Source: Strongylocentrotus purpuratus (Eukaryota; Echinodermata; Echinoidea; Camarodonta; Strongylocentrotidae). Taken from it: a stretch of DNA of 64,000 nucleotides. Made by a program: the position numbers and the translations under genes. Where the stretch lies: assembly GCF_000002235.5 (NCBI RefSeq), contig NW_022145611.1:2036754-2100753 (forward strand), given 5' to 3'. Under the pieces are notes generated by a model, which worked only from the letters and a program-made list of their open reading frames with translations, did not search any database and was not told the DNA's origin. This document shows, one piece after another, positions 11,250 through 23,600 of the stretch (positions within the stretch are counted from its first letter, which is position 1; every line of letters starts with the position of its first letter).

Positions 11250-13195
11250 TACAGGGAAAAACATGGAGGAGAAGTAATAAGATGTTAGACATATGTCTTC
11301 AAACAAGGCATTGTATCTAACATAAATTTTTTTTTAAATAAAAAAACAAGGCATTGTATCTATATATAATGTTATCTGGGAGGATGCGCAAGTCTTTGTA
11401 GTCTGCTCAGCATTGTGAGCGCCCGTAACAACTAACATCGTGCCTTGCTCTAGTGTTTCCCAGGGAGTGGAGAATATGAACAAGCCTGAATCCGATGACC
11501 GGGATGTGTTAAGCGCTATATATCTACAGAATATGATTATCATTATCCAGTTTCTCAATCTGTGTTGTTGGACGGATGTAAATCTTTTCAATGCTCCATA
11601 TGCTACGAACCCTATAGGAGCCCGACAGGATATACGCCCGAACGAATAGAGTGAACACGTAATGTCATTATCGTACCTGTATACACAATGCAATTGATCA
11701 TATTACATGTATCTGTAAATTTATTCCTCAGTTTGTGCTGCCTGTATCCATACACTTCATATCAATAGCCAAATCAGTCGCATGGCTTCAATTATTTCAT
11801 AATGTTAGTATTCGGTCCATAATCTTCACTTTATCTGACTATGTTTTTTGGAAAATATTCATGTTCAACATGAATATATTTTTAACAGTGACTCATCTAA
11901 CTGATTGGGTTTTTTAATTTCTGAATCTACGGGCATCCACAATTATTCACTGTTTATAAAGTTTCTCTCATTTATTTATTCGAATCTTTTGGACGATCTG
12001 TTTGAACATAAATGTTGCTATGCGTGATTGTTTACTGAATACCATTTAGAATTGAAGTGAATCGAAGTTTCGAAATGTTAATAATCCTGTCAATATGTTC
12101 AGTTGCTTTCTAAATGCAATACAATTTCTACAGTATTATAACCTATTAATGAAATGACCTTTTAAGGTCAAATTATACATCAAGAAAATGTTAATTAGAT
12201 CAAACACTTTTAAGTTAATAAGGTCAGAATTTTTTTCGGGGGGGGGGGTTCAAGGGAGTTTTACAACCCCTGCCCTATAAACAATTTTTTCAGTTTTATA
12301 TTTTCGTAACGTAGAGCTATTGATTTTTCTTGTGACAACATTTGACCGGGCTTCCCGATGTGTGTGTGGTATGTGTGTGCGTGTGCTTAACGGGTTTGTA
12401 AAAATGTCCCAAGGTCTGGGGCGGAGAATAAGGTCGGAGTTTTGGGAACAGATATAAGCAACAACTAGCTATAATCCTCTTTTGTTTTACAGTGTATTCC
12501 TCTTGACTATTGAGCTCTTTATGACTAGTAAGTACATGTACGAAAGATTGTAACACGTGTGTGTTTGTGTGTGTGTTTTGTACTGTCCTGTCATGTACAA
12601 CAATATACTATCCTACTAAATTATATTGATATCAAGATTGAATGGTAGTCATCTGGAATGTAGTGCTGGCGTGACCAGCTGTCTATCGAATAATGGCTGG
12701 AAATTTGTCAATCTGTTTTTGTATTATTATATTTAATAATTTCTGCATTCCTATGAATACAGAAGGGGTATGCCTATGTATGGAGCCCCACCCGCTCTGT
12801 ATCGTGATGGACTACCTATGATTGAACATTTTCCATCTCCGAATTTTTATCAGCGTGTTGGCTTTTTTTAAAACTTGTATCATATGCCTTCTTACAATAC
12901 AATACTCGTTGTATCTTTTCACATTAAAGGTTTAATTCTAGCAATGCTTTTTCTCTCTTTCAGCTTTCAGCTTTAAAACGAGAAAGACACGTCCTTTTTT
13001 TAGACGTTGATTTGCAGCCTGTTTTCTATTTTTACGATATTACGATATTTAAAAATTCAAACATTTCTAACTTCTTAAGGTTTGAACGCTTTCCTGCTGT
13101 TCTTAAAGGCTTGATATCTTTGCGAACAAAAATGATTGTATACGCGTATACGTTCCATAATTATCCGCAAATACAAACATTTTTGTAGGAAATAA
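11250..13195. other. Intergenic, no gene seen
   Basis: AT-rich sequence downstream of the WD40 gene. It holds a G run at 12239-12248 and a GT-rich stretch around 12360-12390. Open frames are short and lack splice context or recognisable protein signatures. Confidence 0.6.
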
Positions 13196-13199
13196 TTAA

Positions 13200-13743
13200 A
13201 GGGAAAGTCCACCCCCAAAATAAGTTTGTTTCGATAGAGGCAGAATAATAAGAAAAAATCAGGTGAGTGAAAGTTTGAGCAAATTCTGAATGAAAATAAG
13301 AAAGTTATGAATTATTGAAGTTGTGATCAATCAAATACAAATTGGCAACTCTGTGACTTATTATACGAGCTCTCCTTCATTTGCTTTGTGCATAATATTC
13401 CATAAAATCATGTTTTCTTCGTTATTGATGACGGAATATATATTTGTTCCTTGCAGGGGGAGTATAGAAACATATTTGCAATTATTATATTTAGGGTGCA
13501 TGTATGGTTGAAATTTTTCTTGAGGGAAAATGAAAATTTTAGATTTTTTTAGTATACTGAGCAAATGGAAGTTGAGCTCGCATGATACGTCATAGAGTTG
13601 CCAATTTGTGTTTGATTGATCACAACTTCAAAAATCCCAACTAACTTATTTTTAATCGGAATTTGCTCAAACTTTCACTGACTTGTTTCTCTCATTTTTC
13701 TACTCCTATTAAAACTAACTTAATTTCAGGGTGGACTTCCCCT
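13200..13743. mobile_element. TTAA-flanked foldback element
   Basis: Long inverted arms begin with AGGGAAAGTCCACCC at the left and end with GGGTGGACTTCCCCT at the right. They pair for roughly 180 bases (for example GTTGTGATCAATCAAA against TTTGATTGATCACAAC). TTAA flanks both ends (13196-13199, 13744-13747). TTAA duplication suggests piggyBac-type mobilisation, by inference. Related copies lie at 39735-40133 and, truncated, at about 25640-25825. Confidence 0.75.
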
Positions 13744-13749
13744 TTAAGA

Positions 13750-14640
13750 ATTACTCGACCAGGTCTTAAGTCTTGATAGACCTTATTTTGTACTGTTATT
13801 GATTTTCTGTTTGTTGTTATATTAAGATCTTTTTGTTTTTGATTTACTGCTTCGTATCACATAATATAAATCTCTATTTGTGTATTGCTAATTGCAGTTT
13901 TCCAGATTGAAGCCGCCAATGTCACTTTTTGTATTTAAATCGCGGTTTACATGTTCATTTTCAAATTGAAAACTTGTCATCAACAGTGGTTTTCATTTTC
14001 ATTCTGCATAGTACACTTTCTAAAAAAATATATTCTTACTAAGATGTAACAGATTACGAAACATTTACAATACATACCAACACCCTGTAATTTGAAAAGA
14101 TGTTTCATACATTTCTTGTTATTAAAAAAATGATTTTAAATTCCGTTGTAATGAATTTTCCGTGTTTTTTTCTTTTATTTTTACTGCCTCTTCTTCTTTT
14201 TCTTTTTTTTGAAAACAACCCTTGTTTCAGGAAAAAAATTAGAAAAAGATAGCAAAACAAAAACAATCACCTTGAATGATGGGGGAGGGGTTTATGGGGC
14301 CATTGCCCCCAACAAAATTGATATTTAAAAACAAAATTTAAAAAAACCTATCGAGTATCCAGCAGTCATTGTTATATTCCAAAAGGTAGCTAAAATGCAA
14401 CAACATTTGTTTTTATGTCTTGTATTTGCTTATTCAGGGAATTATGTAGAGAAAAAAGCACAACAAATATGATAACCCTTTTCCCCGAATTTGTGCCTCT
14501 CCATTTATATTTCTATTTGTATTATATTGTAAGTTGCTGTTGAAAACAACAAAAGAGGAGAAGAGTTTTTTTTCAGAAATTTGAATTTAACAAGTGTCCC
14601 ACCATTCCCTTTGAAAAAGGACTAGCTCTCGCTTGCCTCG
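13750..14640. other. Intergenic, no gene seen
   Basis: AT-rich DNA with homopolymer tracts and no coherent coding or repeat structure that I can identify. Confidence 0.55.
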
Positions 14641-15222
14641 CTCCAGAGTTCACGACTTTCCAGTGGTCGAATCCCCAACGAAGTCCATTGCAAGGCCTAC
14701 ATTCCCTGGGAAGCAATCATTTTTACCCATGATGTCGCTCCAGAGTTCACGACTGTCCAGTGGTCGAGTCCCCAACGAAGTCCATTGCAAGGCCTACATT
14801 CCCTGGGAAGCAATCATTTTTACCCATGATGTCGCTCCAGAGTTCACGACTTTCCAGTGGTCGAGTCCCCAACGAAGTCCATTGCAAGGCCTACATTCCC
14901 TGGGAAGCAATCATTTTTACCCATGATGTCGCTCCAGAGTTCACGACTGTCCAGTGGTCGAGTCCCCAACGAAGTCCATTGCAAGGCCTACATTCCCTGG
15001 GAAGCAATCATTTTTACCCATGATGTCGCTCCAGAGTTCACGACTTTCCAGTGGTCGAGTCCCCAACGAAGTCCATTGCAAGGCCTACATTCCCTGCGAA
15101 GCAATCATTTTTACCCATGATGTCGCTCCAGAGTTCACGACTGTCCAGTGGTCGAGTCCCCAACGAAGTCCATTGCAAGGCCTACATTCCCTGCGAAGCA
15201 ATCATTTTTACCCATGATGTCC
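14641..15222. repeat. 97-bp tandem repeat, six copies, dimeric higher-order pattern
   Basis: Units start at 14641, 14738, 14835, 14932, 15029 and 15126, each beginning CTCCAGAGTTCACGACT. Copies 1, 3 and 5 read GACTTTCC and copies 2, 4 and 6 read GACTGTCC, so the true unit of spread is a 194-bp dimer. Copies 5 and 6 also share CCTGCGAAG where copies 1-4 have CCTGGGAAG. The 97-bp period rotates the reading frame, so the four overlapping open frames here are artefacts. Confidence 0.95.
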
Positions 15223-15736
15223 AGGATGGTGGTTTCCTCACGGATATGCTGTGTCTGTCAAGTGTAACAAATCATTACTTGTCATCGTTTAATGCCAAGT
15301 AATGTCATTTTATGTCTTCATACGTTTCAAGAACAATTGCAATTCAAATAATTGCAATATGTATACCATCGCCAAGACTTTCAAGAAATCAACCCAAGGC
15401 ACTTTTAATACCCGTGTGCGCGTCATCTATTGATACATGCATGGCAATAAAATATTACGTATAATGCGAACATAATTTCTGTAGGAAATATAATTTGGTA
15501 TTAAAACGCCAATAACTTGATTTTTTTTTAATCAGCTGACATCATGTTTTGTTCTCGTCAATGAAACGTCGTCAACCAACCTTCACATTTATCACCTGGA
15601 TATCATCAGGTAGTCTAAATATCTTCGCGGCAATGGGCGTGTCAGTGCTTGTGTGACGGTAAAAGGGGGCCGTTGCACTCACTCCACTGCCCATCAGGGG
15701 GCGGCGGAGCGACTTCCAAACTGGGGGGGGGGCACC

Positions 15737-17833
15737 CAGGCGCGGATCCAGGATTTCTTAGGGGGGGGGCCCAAATTTAAAAATATGCGAGTCAAATATT
15801 GGTACGTAATGGTGACCAGCAGTGACCTAATGAGTATAAACGTTTGGGAGGCAGACAAAAAAATCCGCATCACCCCATTCTCTTACATGCAGACCCCGCT
15901 GAACGTTTTTCAAAGTGGGTGGGGGGAGGCAAAAGTATTTACGATCAGGTAGAGCGTAGCGTAAATTGGCGTGGGATCTAGGGGCAAAGCCCAAGCGGAG
16001 GTCAAGGGGCGGAGCCCCTGGAAGCTCATGGGGTATTGGCATTTAATTACGGTCAGATGAGCATATTTTGATACCTTATTCACACTGGCAGGTTACTAAT
16101 TGGCGTGAGGTGAAAGGTGCTGAGCCCCATGAAACTCAGGGATTTGAGTCATTTTTTAACGGTCAGATAAGCATTCAGGGGCCTGCCTTAGGCCACCTGG
16201 TGGGGTCCATGGGGCAGGGGTATTAGGCATTTAATTACGGTCAGATGAGCATATTTTGATACCTTATTCACACTGGCAGGTTACTATTTGGCGTGGAGTT
16301 CAAGGGGCGGAGCCCCCGGATGCTCAGGGGTTTTAGGGGGTTCAGTTTTTTTTTTAATTACGGTCAGACAAGCGCGTAGCTTGGGGGTATGGGCATCTTA
16401 TTACGGTCAGATTAACATAATTATTTTGATACCTTATTTGTGACACTGGCAGGACTCTAATTGGCGTGAGGTCAAAGGGGCTGAGCCCCATGAAACTCAG
16501 CGATTTGAGTAATTTTTTTAACGGTCAGATAAGCATTCAGGGGCCTGCCTTAGGCCACCTGGTGGGGTCCATGGGGCAGGGGTATTAGGCATTTGATTAC
16601 GGTCAGATGAGCATATTTTGATACCTTATTGGCGACACTGGCAGGTTACTATTTGACGTGGAGTTCAAGGGGCGGAGCCCCCGGATGCTCAGGGGTTTTA
16701 GGGGGTTCAGTTTTTTTTTTAATTACGGTCAGACAAGCGCGTAGCTTGGGGGTATGGGCATCTTATTACGGTCAGATTAACATATTTTGATACCTTATTT
16801 GTGACACTGGCAGGACTCTAATTGGCGTGAGGTCCAGCGGACTGAGCCCCCGAAGCTAAGGGGTTTAAGGCTTTCAATTCCCGTCAGATAAGCATCCAGG
16901 GGTCCGCCTTAGAGCCCTAGGCGGGGTCCAGGGGGCAGAGCCCCGGAAGTTCAAGAGGATTTAGGCATTAAACTACGGTCAGACAACATATTTTGATGCC
17001 TTATTGTGACACTGGCACATCACTAATTGGCGTGGGGTTCAGGGGGCGGACCCCGGGAAGTTCAATGGTTTTAGGCATTAAATAACGGTCAGATGAGTAT
17101 CAAGAGGCCCTCCTTAGGGCCCTTGGTTGGTTCCAGGGGCACAGCCTCCGAAAGCTCAGGGGTTTTAGGCGTTTCATTACGGTCAGATGAGCATTTGTTG
17201 ATATCTTATCATTTTGTGACACTGGCATAACACTATTAGGCATGGGATCCGGGGCAGAGCCCCCAGAATTTCAGGGGTTTCAGGCATTTAATCACGGTCA
17301 GATGAGTATATTTTGATACCTCATTATTTTGTGACACTGGCAGTTCACTATTCTTTCTTTCTTGCTCTCTTTCTTTCTATTTCTCTTTAATATACTTTTT
17401 CGAAAAAATTGGGGGGGGGGGGTGGCGGGAGGGAGCTCGAGGCTCCCGATCCCCGCCGTTCCGCGGGCCCTGACATGTAGGCATTTCAATAAGCATATTT
17501 CTTGCCTAACTGTAAATTTAGGAATTTATCATTTTCCAACAAACGCATAAAAAAGTATAATTTACTAAAAAGTGAGGGAAAATCTCGGAAAATTATGTCA
17601 CTTCAGCAACATTTGTAAATCACCCTTATGGAACTACAAATAAACCTCGTATGAATTTTATTTCTGTTTCTCTTCCCTTCCTTCCCTCTCTTTTAGGTTT
17701 ACTGGGGGGGGGGGGCAGGGAGGCAAAGCCCTTTCGCCCTCCCCCCTCCCCGATCTCCTTCTCCCCCCTTTTCTTTTCTTCTTCTTCTTCTTTCTTTCCC
17801 TTTCTCTCCTCTTTCCCTTTCCCTTCTTTTCCT

Positions 17834-17866
<33 letters not shown>

Positions 17867-17922
17867 GCGGAGGGGGGGGGGGGGCAAGGCCCGCTCGGCT
17901 CCCCTCCCTGGATCCGCGCCTG
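15737..17922 (+). mobile_element. hAT-like non-autonomous element, 2.2 kb, perfect 8-bp target duplication
   Basis: The termini are CAGGCGCGGATCCAGG and its exact complement CCTGGATCCGCGCCTG. GGGGCACC flanks both sides (15729-15736 and 17923-17930). The middle (15960-17340) is an array with ACGGTCAGATGAGCAT, ACACTGGCAGG and GGGGCGGAGCCCC words. The right part is a CT-rich tract with G runs. It shares both ends and most internal modules with the 8077-9957 copy but lacks that copy's CGCGCGAAGCGCG array. No transposase is present. It inserted into a G-rich repeat related to the one at 56760. Confidence 0.88.
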
Positions 17923-17929
17923 GGGGCAC

Positions 17930-19160
17930 CAATAGCAAAGGGCACCTGCAAAGGGAACTCTCAAGGCGAAAATCTACAATTTGTTAAGACATTGGTATAC
18001 CCCTACATTGTGATCACATTATCAGGGATGATTTGTTTCTATTTATACATGATACAAGATATTGCTTAAACATTTTATTTTGCAGTTGGTTTTGATGGTC
18101 ACTTGCGAGCGAGCGAGGATAATTTGTAACATTTGTGATGTCGCAGTGCGAAAAATTACATCTTATATAGAGAGGGGAAAAACAAATCCTGATGGGGTTT
18201 TAAGCACATTTTCAAAACGGAAGTCGGAAAAAGACCTTTGATAAGTATTTTTAGTATATCATCTATAAATGCGAGTGAGCTTTGGGGGGGAAGTTGCTCT
18301 TAGTCGCTTTAAATAAGTGGCACATAATGATGAGAGAAAAAGGGGGACAATCGTCGAAAGTAATAGGTCCTTTATTAGAAAGGAAAAAGGGCACGTATCT
18401 TTGTTAAAACGGAAATTATCAGAGGTGAACAGAGGCACTTATTGTACCTGAAAAGGGGCTCTCACGAGTTATGAAAAGGGGCACTTATGAGAATGACAAA
18501 GAGGCAATTATAATGAAGGAAAATGTGCATTTGTTGAAAGAAAAGGGGCACCGATCAGATTTTAATAGGGGTATTTATCGGAGGTGAAAGGGGGCTTTTT
18601 TTAGAAGGGGGAAATGGCTCTTATAAAAGGGGCACATGTTAAAATAAACGGGGCAAAAAAAAAGGATAATTATGAGTAGGGGAAGGGGCACTTACAAGAA
18701 GTAAAAAGAGCATTTATTAGAAAGGAAAAGGGGCACGTATCAAAATAAATGGGGCACTTATTAGAGTAACATGGGACACTTTTCATAGGTAAATAGGGGT
18801 ATTCATGAAAAGGGGAAGGGGCTTTTTTTTTGGGGGGGGGGCACTTAATTGATGTATTGATGTGGTGGTGGTTATTTTACCTGACTGCTAAGAAAGCATA
18901 AATGCTTGTAAGTAAGCAACCAAACGACCGACGGCCTTAGGTCCTCTCCGAGGGACCTGGTAATGGATTAATGCCTTACCAAAGGGCACTAGCGCATTGC
19001 CTTGGTTTCGAACCCGGGTCACCGGATTACGAGACCACTGCTCTACCAAGCACATGTAAAAACAAAAGGTGTGCTTTAAAAAGGGGTAGTTATTAAAAGG
19101 GGAAGGGGCACTGTTCTTACAAAAGAAAAGGGTCACTTTGTAAAACTAAAATGGGCACCT
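17930..19160. repeat. Degenerate AAAAGGGGCACTTAT-type repeat field
   Basis: Words such as AAAAGGGGCACTTAT and AAAGGGGCACGTATC recur every 30-50 bases with no fixed period. The field is interrupted by a SINE at about 18850-19053. A related start (GGGGGGGGGCACCATCAA, then GCACCTACAAAGGGAA) appears at 56762, so this is an interspersed repeat family with internal reiteration. Confidence 0.65.
18850..19053 (-). mobile_element. tRNA-derived SINE (Thr-like head)
   Basis: On the minus strand the A box TGGTAGAGCAG (19038-19048) and the B box GGGTTCGAAACC (19004-19015) are intact. The intervening loop CTCGTAA would give anticodon CGT. The acceptor stem does not close, so this is a SINE. The tail runs leftward to a TGG-trinucleotide stretch near 18860. 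It differs in sequence from the SINE at 6500-6822. Confidence 0.7.
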
Positions 19161-19440
19161 CTCAGACTAAATCAGGGCAATTATTACAGAGGCCGCGACA
19201 TGGAGGCCAAAGGCTTGTGAGTTGGAGGCCCCTGATCAAAAGAACAAACACGTTCGCGCACGTACAATTAATGGTCATTACCACTGAACTCTAACACTAC
19301 ATAGCGTTAGACTAGAGCTCAGTGCACATGTAATGTTGCAGCTGGTGATATATAACATTTCTGAAAAACCATATTACATTTTTCCTGTGAGATTTGAGTT
19401 GAAAGTCGAATATTAAAAAGTGAAGGCATATTTCTCTTCT

Positions 19441-20069
19441 ATGTCCTTTTTTGCAGGCCAAAAATTCCAACGGCATTTGAAAGATAATACTAATTTAGAA
19501 CTTCCCTAAAAAAGGTGGGGCTTGAAAATGTCTTCAAGTGGGAAAATAACGACTATTAGTTGTCAAATCGACTTAGGAGCTATAGAGCCAATAAGTAATA
19601 GTCTTGATTTTCAGACCATTGTACTGCATGGTCATACGTTTCATGCTGCACAAAGATTCAATCAGTTTAATTTTGGCCATCACAAGAAATGCTTATGTAC
19701 CCTTTACAGCTCATTTTTATGTATGTTATCTTCTTCTTCTTCTTCCAGTATAGTACAGTCCGCCGTTGGCGTATTATCGTACCTTGTGTTTGTCAAGTGC
19801 CGAGTGTACAGTGCAAGTAAAAAGGTTCTACAAGAATTCTATGTGCAGCTAAAAAACAGGTTAGGTTATTATCGAGGAAGAAAAAAAAAGCCAGTCAGTC
19901 ACTCAACTTAGTGTCTGACAGTGAAGTCTAGCAAGTAAACGGGTTTCTTTGCATAATTTGAATATGAGGACACTGCTAAAAATTTAAATTTCACAGATAG
20001 GACATACATGCCATATTCATAGTTCCTGCAAAGTTCTGCAGAATTTGAGGTTGGCTGCAAAAGGGACAT
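19441..20069 (+). mobile_element. ATGTCC-ended inverted-repeat element, copy 1
   Basis: The left end ATGTCCTTTTTTGCAGGCC and the right end (complement ATGTCCCTTTTGCAGCC) form imperfect terminal inverted repeats. The element recurs inverted at 22959-23473 in RSPH9 intron 1, and as a 5'-truncated copy at 62160-62510. The open frame over 19522-19911 lies wholly inside it and is not conserved in the other copies. Confidence 0.65.
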
Positions 20070-20221
20070 AGTACCTTTAAGTAATGCCACATTAATTGTT
20101 TTAAAAGGGATGCACGGGCCAGACGTGCCCTCCATGAAATCCGACATGAAATACATAACATTTTGGAAAGTGCAGAAAAACTCGATCAGAAGGAAGAAAA
20201 GGCAGAATTAAGTCAAATAAA

Positions 20222-20403
20222 AAGATCTATGAAGAAGAAGAAGAAGAAGACAAACACATGATTGGAGGAGGAGGGAGAAGACCAAGAACAATAAAGAAGA
20301 ACGAGAACAAGAAGAACAAGACCAAGAACAAGAAGAACGAGAACAAGAAGAACAAGAACAAGAAGAACAAGAACAAGAACAAACAAGAACAAAGAACAAG
20401 AAA
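20222..20403. repeat. Purine-rich AAGAACAAG/GAAGAACGAG simple repeat
   Basis: Near-uninterrupted AAGAAGAACAAGAACAAG-type units occupy this stretch about 300 bp upstream of the RSPH9 start codon. It gives spurious open frames on both strands. Confidence 0.85.
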
Positions 20404-20496
20404 TAAAGTGAAGATGTCAATCATACAATCTGGTTATACGAAATTGCTCGCCAAGCAAGTATGTACGTACGTACGTACTACATGTACTTACGTAAG

Positions 20497-20508
20497 TGCG
20501 CATGCGCA
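20497..20508. promoter_or_regulatory. NRF-1-type palindrome upstream of RSPH9
   Basis: TGCGCATGCGCA is a perfect NRF-1 consensus palindrome, 179 bases before the RSPH9 ATG and immediately after a (GTAC)n stretch. NRF-1 sites are common in TATA-less promoters. I do not see a convincing RFX X-box nearby, which would have been expected for a ciliary gene. Confidence 0.4.
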
Positions 20509-20686
20509 GAGCTCCATGACTACATCATAACAACTGTGTACGAGCATCGAGCAGCAAGATAAGCATTTCGCGTCCCCCCTGAAAAAACCTTTAATTTTGC
20601 ATCAAAAGGATACCGTTTCACATACGTTCTCGGTTACTTACAGAATAAATATTCTTTTGAGTATTCGTTGAAGAGAAAATATCACG

Positions 20687-23600
20687 ATGGAATCAGAAGG
20701 GCTTCATTTGAACATCAGTTATGTTGGATCCTGCGGCACTGTGCTGAGCGCCGAACAGAGTGCTGCACTGCAGACATCACTTGTGATCCTGCAAAATAAC
20801 TACAAATTCAACCGTGTCTTCTTCTGGGGCAAAATCTCAGGCATAAAGGGTGACTACTTCATTGCCCAAGGCTGTGGAAACGATGAGATGGTTGAAAGGA
20901 AAACACTTTATAGGTAAAACCTCACGTAAAATCTTTAAAAAATATTGATGGTGGTCCCACATGCTAGTAATTGTGTAGGGTCTGGTCTAGGTCTATCTGA
21001 GTAGATCTATCTCGTGACCAAGTGAGTCTTGTTCTTTGTTGCTTGACTCTTGACGAGGCCAGACTTTTTCAACCTTCCCCATAGTTTTTCATACACAGGC
21101 CTTGCCGTACGCACAAATGTCAAGGTGGGGGGGGGGTGAGGTTAAGAAAAAGCTGATTTCCCCGGAATCGCATGAATTTTTGCCCTCTAGACTATTTTCT
21201 TTATATTTTTTCTTCTCAAGTCTAGACTCTAGGGTAGCGCGCCCAGTATTCGGTCAGACAGCCGTTTTAATAGCTGAAACAATTTAAAAAATAATTTATG
21301 AGCCACGAAACTTGCACAAATCAGGCAGCTGAACAACTTTTCTTATTAACTCTTAAAATTAAATCAGATTTAGGGCCCCGGAAAGATCTTCAACTTGGCT
21401 CGAAATTGGTCAGTGTCGCACAACTTTCTGCATTTCCGCATTCTCTTAGCACATGCGCTAACATGCATAGGCATATGTAGAAGTCTATTGCAAAACAACT
21501 ACGTGTGCTGTCGCAATGAATTTAGTATGTGTGTGAAGATGAGCTCTTCCGTGGTCGCTCCATCCCAGCGAAATTGCAAATGACGCACTTGCCGATGTGC
21601 AAGAGGTATTTATACGATACCCTTGCCATGCGGTATCGCTCGGCCAGTAATCAGTCAAAGCATTGATATTCAGTGCTTTATCGCGCGATTGTGTGAAAAT
21701 AGTGCGCAAATACGCTTCGCTCCTAGGCAACGGAGATGCCAAGCACAAATCGCGTGACCGAATTCTGGGCAAAAAAATGCTCCGTCTTCTTTCGGAAGTA
21801 TTTTGCTTATCATTATTCTATATTTTAAGTGACTATAACGTCCTGTTAGAGGAATAAATTTCTTTTCTTTTGATGGGTAGTTTGCCAAATACAAGAGGTA
21901 AGAATTCAAAATATTAGTTATTTCCCCTAAAGTGACCGAATACTGGGCACTCAAATGAGCACCTACAGTAAGTTTATTCCTCAGCACTACATCCTGACTT
22001 ATGGATCCTGCTGAGTATCATTGTAGAAGTAGAAGTCTATCACCTAGAACTTTACGCATTGAGCGCTGTGCACTTAAATATAGCGCTCCCATTGGCTGAT
22101 CCGCTCGAGCGGTCTCAAAATTTAAATTAGAGAGGGCTCACTTAATTAACTAAGCAGAGAGCGCATTGACAATGCCAATACATAATCTTACATAACACAC
22201 TGACATGTCTTGCTTTATACAGATGACACACTTCACACATAAATGATGCACACTCAGCATAGGTACACACATAAAATAGAAAAATCAACAAACATTTCAG
22301 TAAACTAGACTACCTTAAATAGACTTATGACGAAAATGAAAATTTTTCAAACTTAAGTAGACTAAGACTTAACTTTATTCAAATACTTTTGACTGAAATA
22401 TCATGATTTTGATATCAGATCAAACGGAAAATCGCAGGCTTTCTCCTCGCAATAAAATCTTATAACGTTGAGCGAATGGCAGCCAACCATAGCCAATAAG
22501 GAGGGCCCTTGTAGGCACCAATGTAGGAAAAAGAGGCTGAGACCGGATAAACGTGATGCGCATGCGCTGGATGTAAGCTAAAGTTCTACATGTCTAGACT
22601 CCAGTCAACAAAAGTTTTATTAAATTAAAAGTTTGATTTTGAAAAAAATTATGATTGGAAAGAAAATAGATCTAATTTGTATATACTTTAAAAGTATTGT
22701 AAAAAAATCATTGTAAAACATCAAAATATAAAATTATAAGGACTTTCAGTTAATATGTCTGTTTTCTTGAAGCTACTGTGCGCCTTGAGGTCTGCAATTA
22801 TGCACCACTGCATTGCGTAACCTCCCCTCACTAACCTTTACGATGTACAGTACTTTAGTCTCTGTATATGACATAGTCTTGGCTGAACAACTGTCAATAT
22901 CAAAGACTGTTCAAAGCTATTATTTTTAGTCCAAGGAAAGATCTATTTTAAAGATACTTTGTCCCTTTTGCATCCAACATCAAATTCTGTAGAACTTTGC
23001 AGGAATTATAAATATGTCCTATCTGTGAAATTGAAACATTAGCAGTGTCCTAGTATTCAAATTATGCAAGGAAACCTGTTTACTTTCTAGACTTCGCTAT
23101 CATATTGAGTGACTGACTGACATCTTTTTTTATTTGGTAATAACACTTGATATAAAATGAGCTGTAGCAGGTACATGTACATGAGCATTTGTCTACATCA
23201 ATAAATCACTACTCGTAATGGCCTAAATTAAACTGATTGAATCTTTGTGCAGCACAAAACATACGGCCATTCTAACAAGGGTCTAAAAATCAGACTAGTA
23301 GTTGATTGGAATCACTTATGTAGATTTGACAACTAATGGTCGTTATTTTCCGGCAAAAAAAGCCATTTTCAAACCGTTCCGTTTTGAGGGAAGTTCTAAA
23401 TAAGTAATAACCATTGTCTTTCAGTGCTGTTGGATTTCAACCTTTTCATTTGCTTGACCTGCAAATAGGACATATATGTACATGTAGTACGTTTAATACA
23501 CCCATAGCCTTTGTGTGTATTAACAAATATTTAAGTCATTTTCAAAATTAAGTTTTATGTTCATGTACCTTTCTTATATCAAACAGTCTTGACTGCGTAA

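Noticed and set aside
14641..15222. Possible CRISPR-like array
   Set aside because: The units are directly adjacent with no spacers, and the host is clearly eukaryotic.
18990..19053. Threonine tRNA gene on the minus strand
   Set aside because: A and B boxes are good, but the acceptor stem does not pair and the sequence continues into a SINE body.
19522..19911. 129-codon open frame
   Set aside because: Lies entirely inside the ATGTCC-ended element and is broken in the other two copies.
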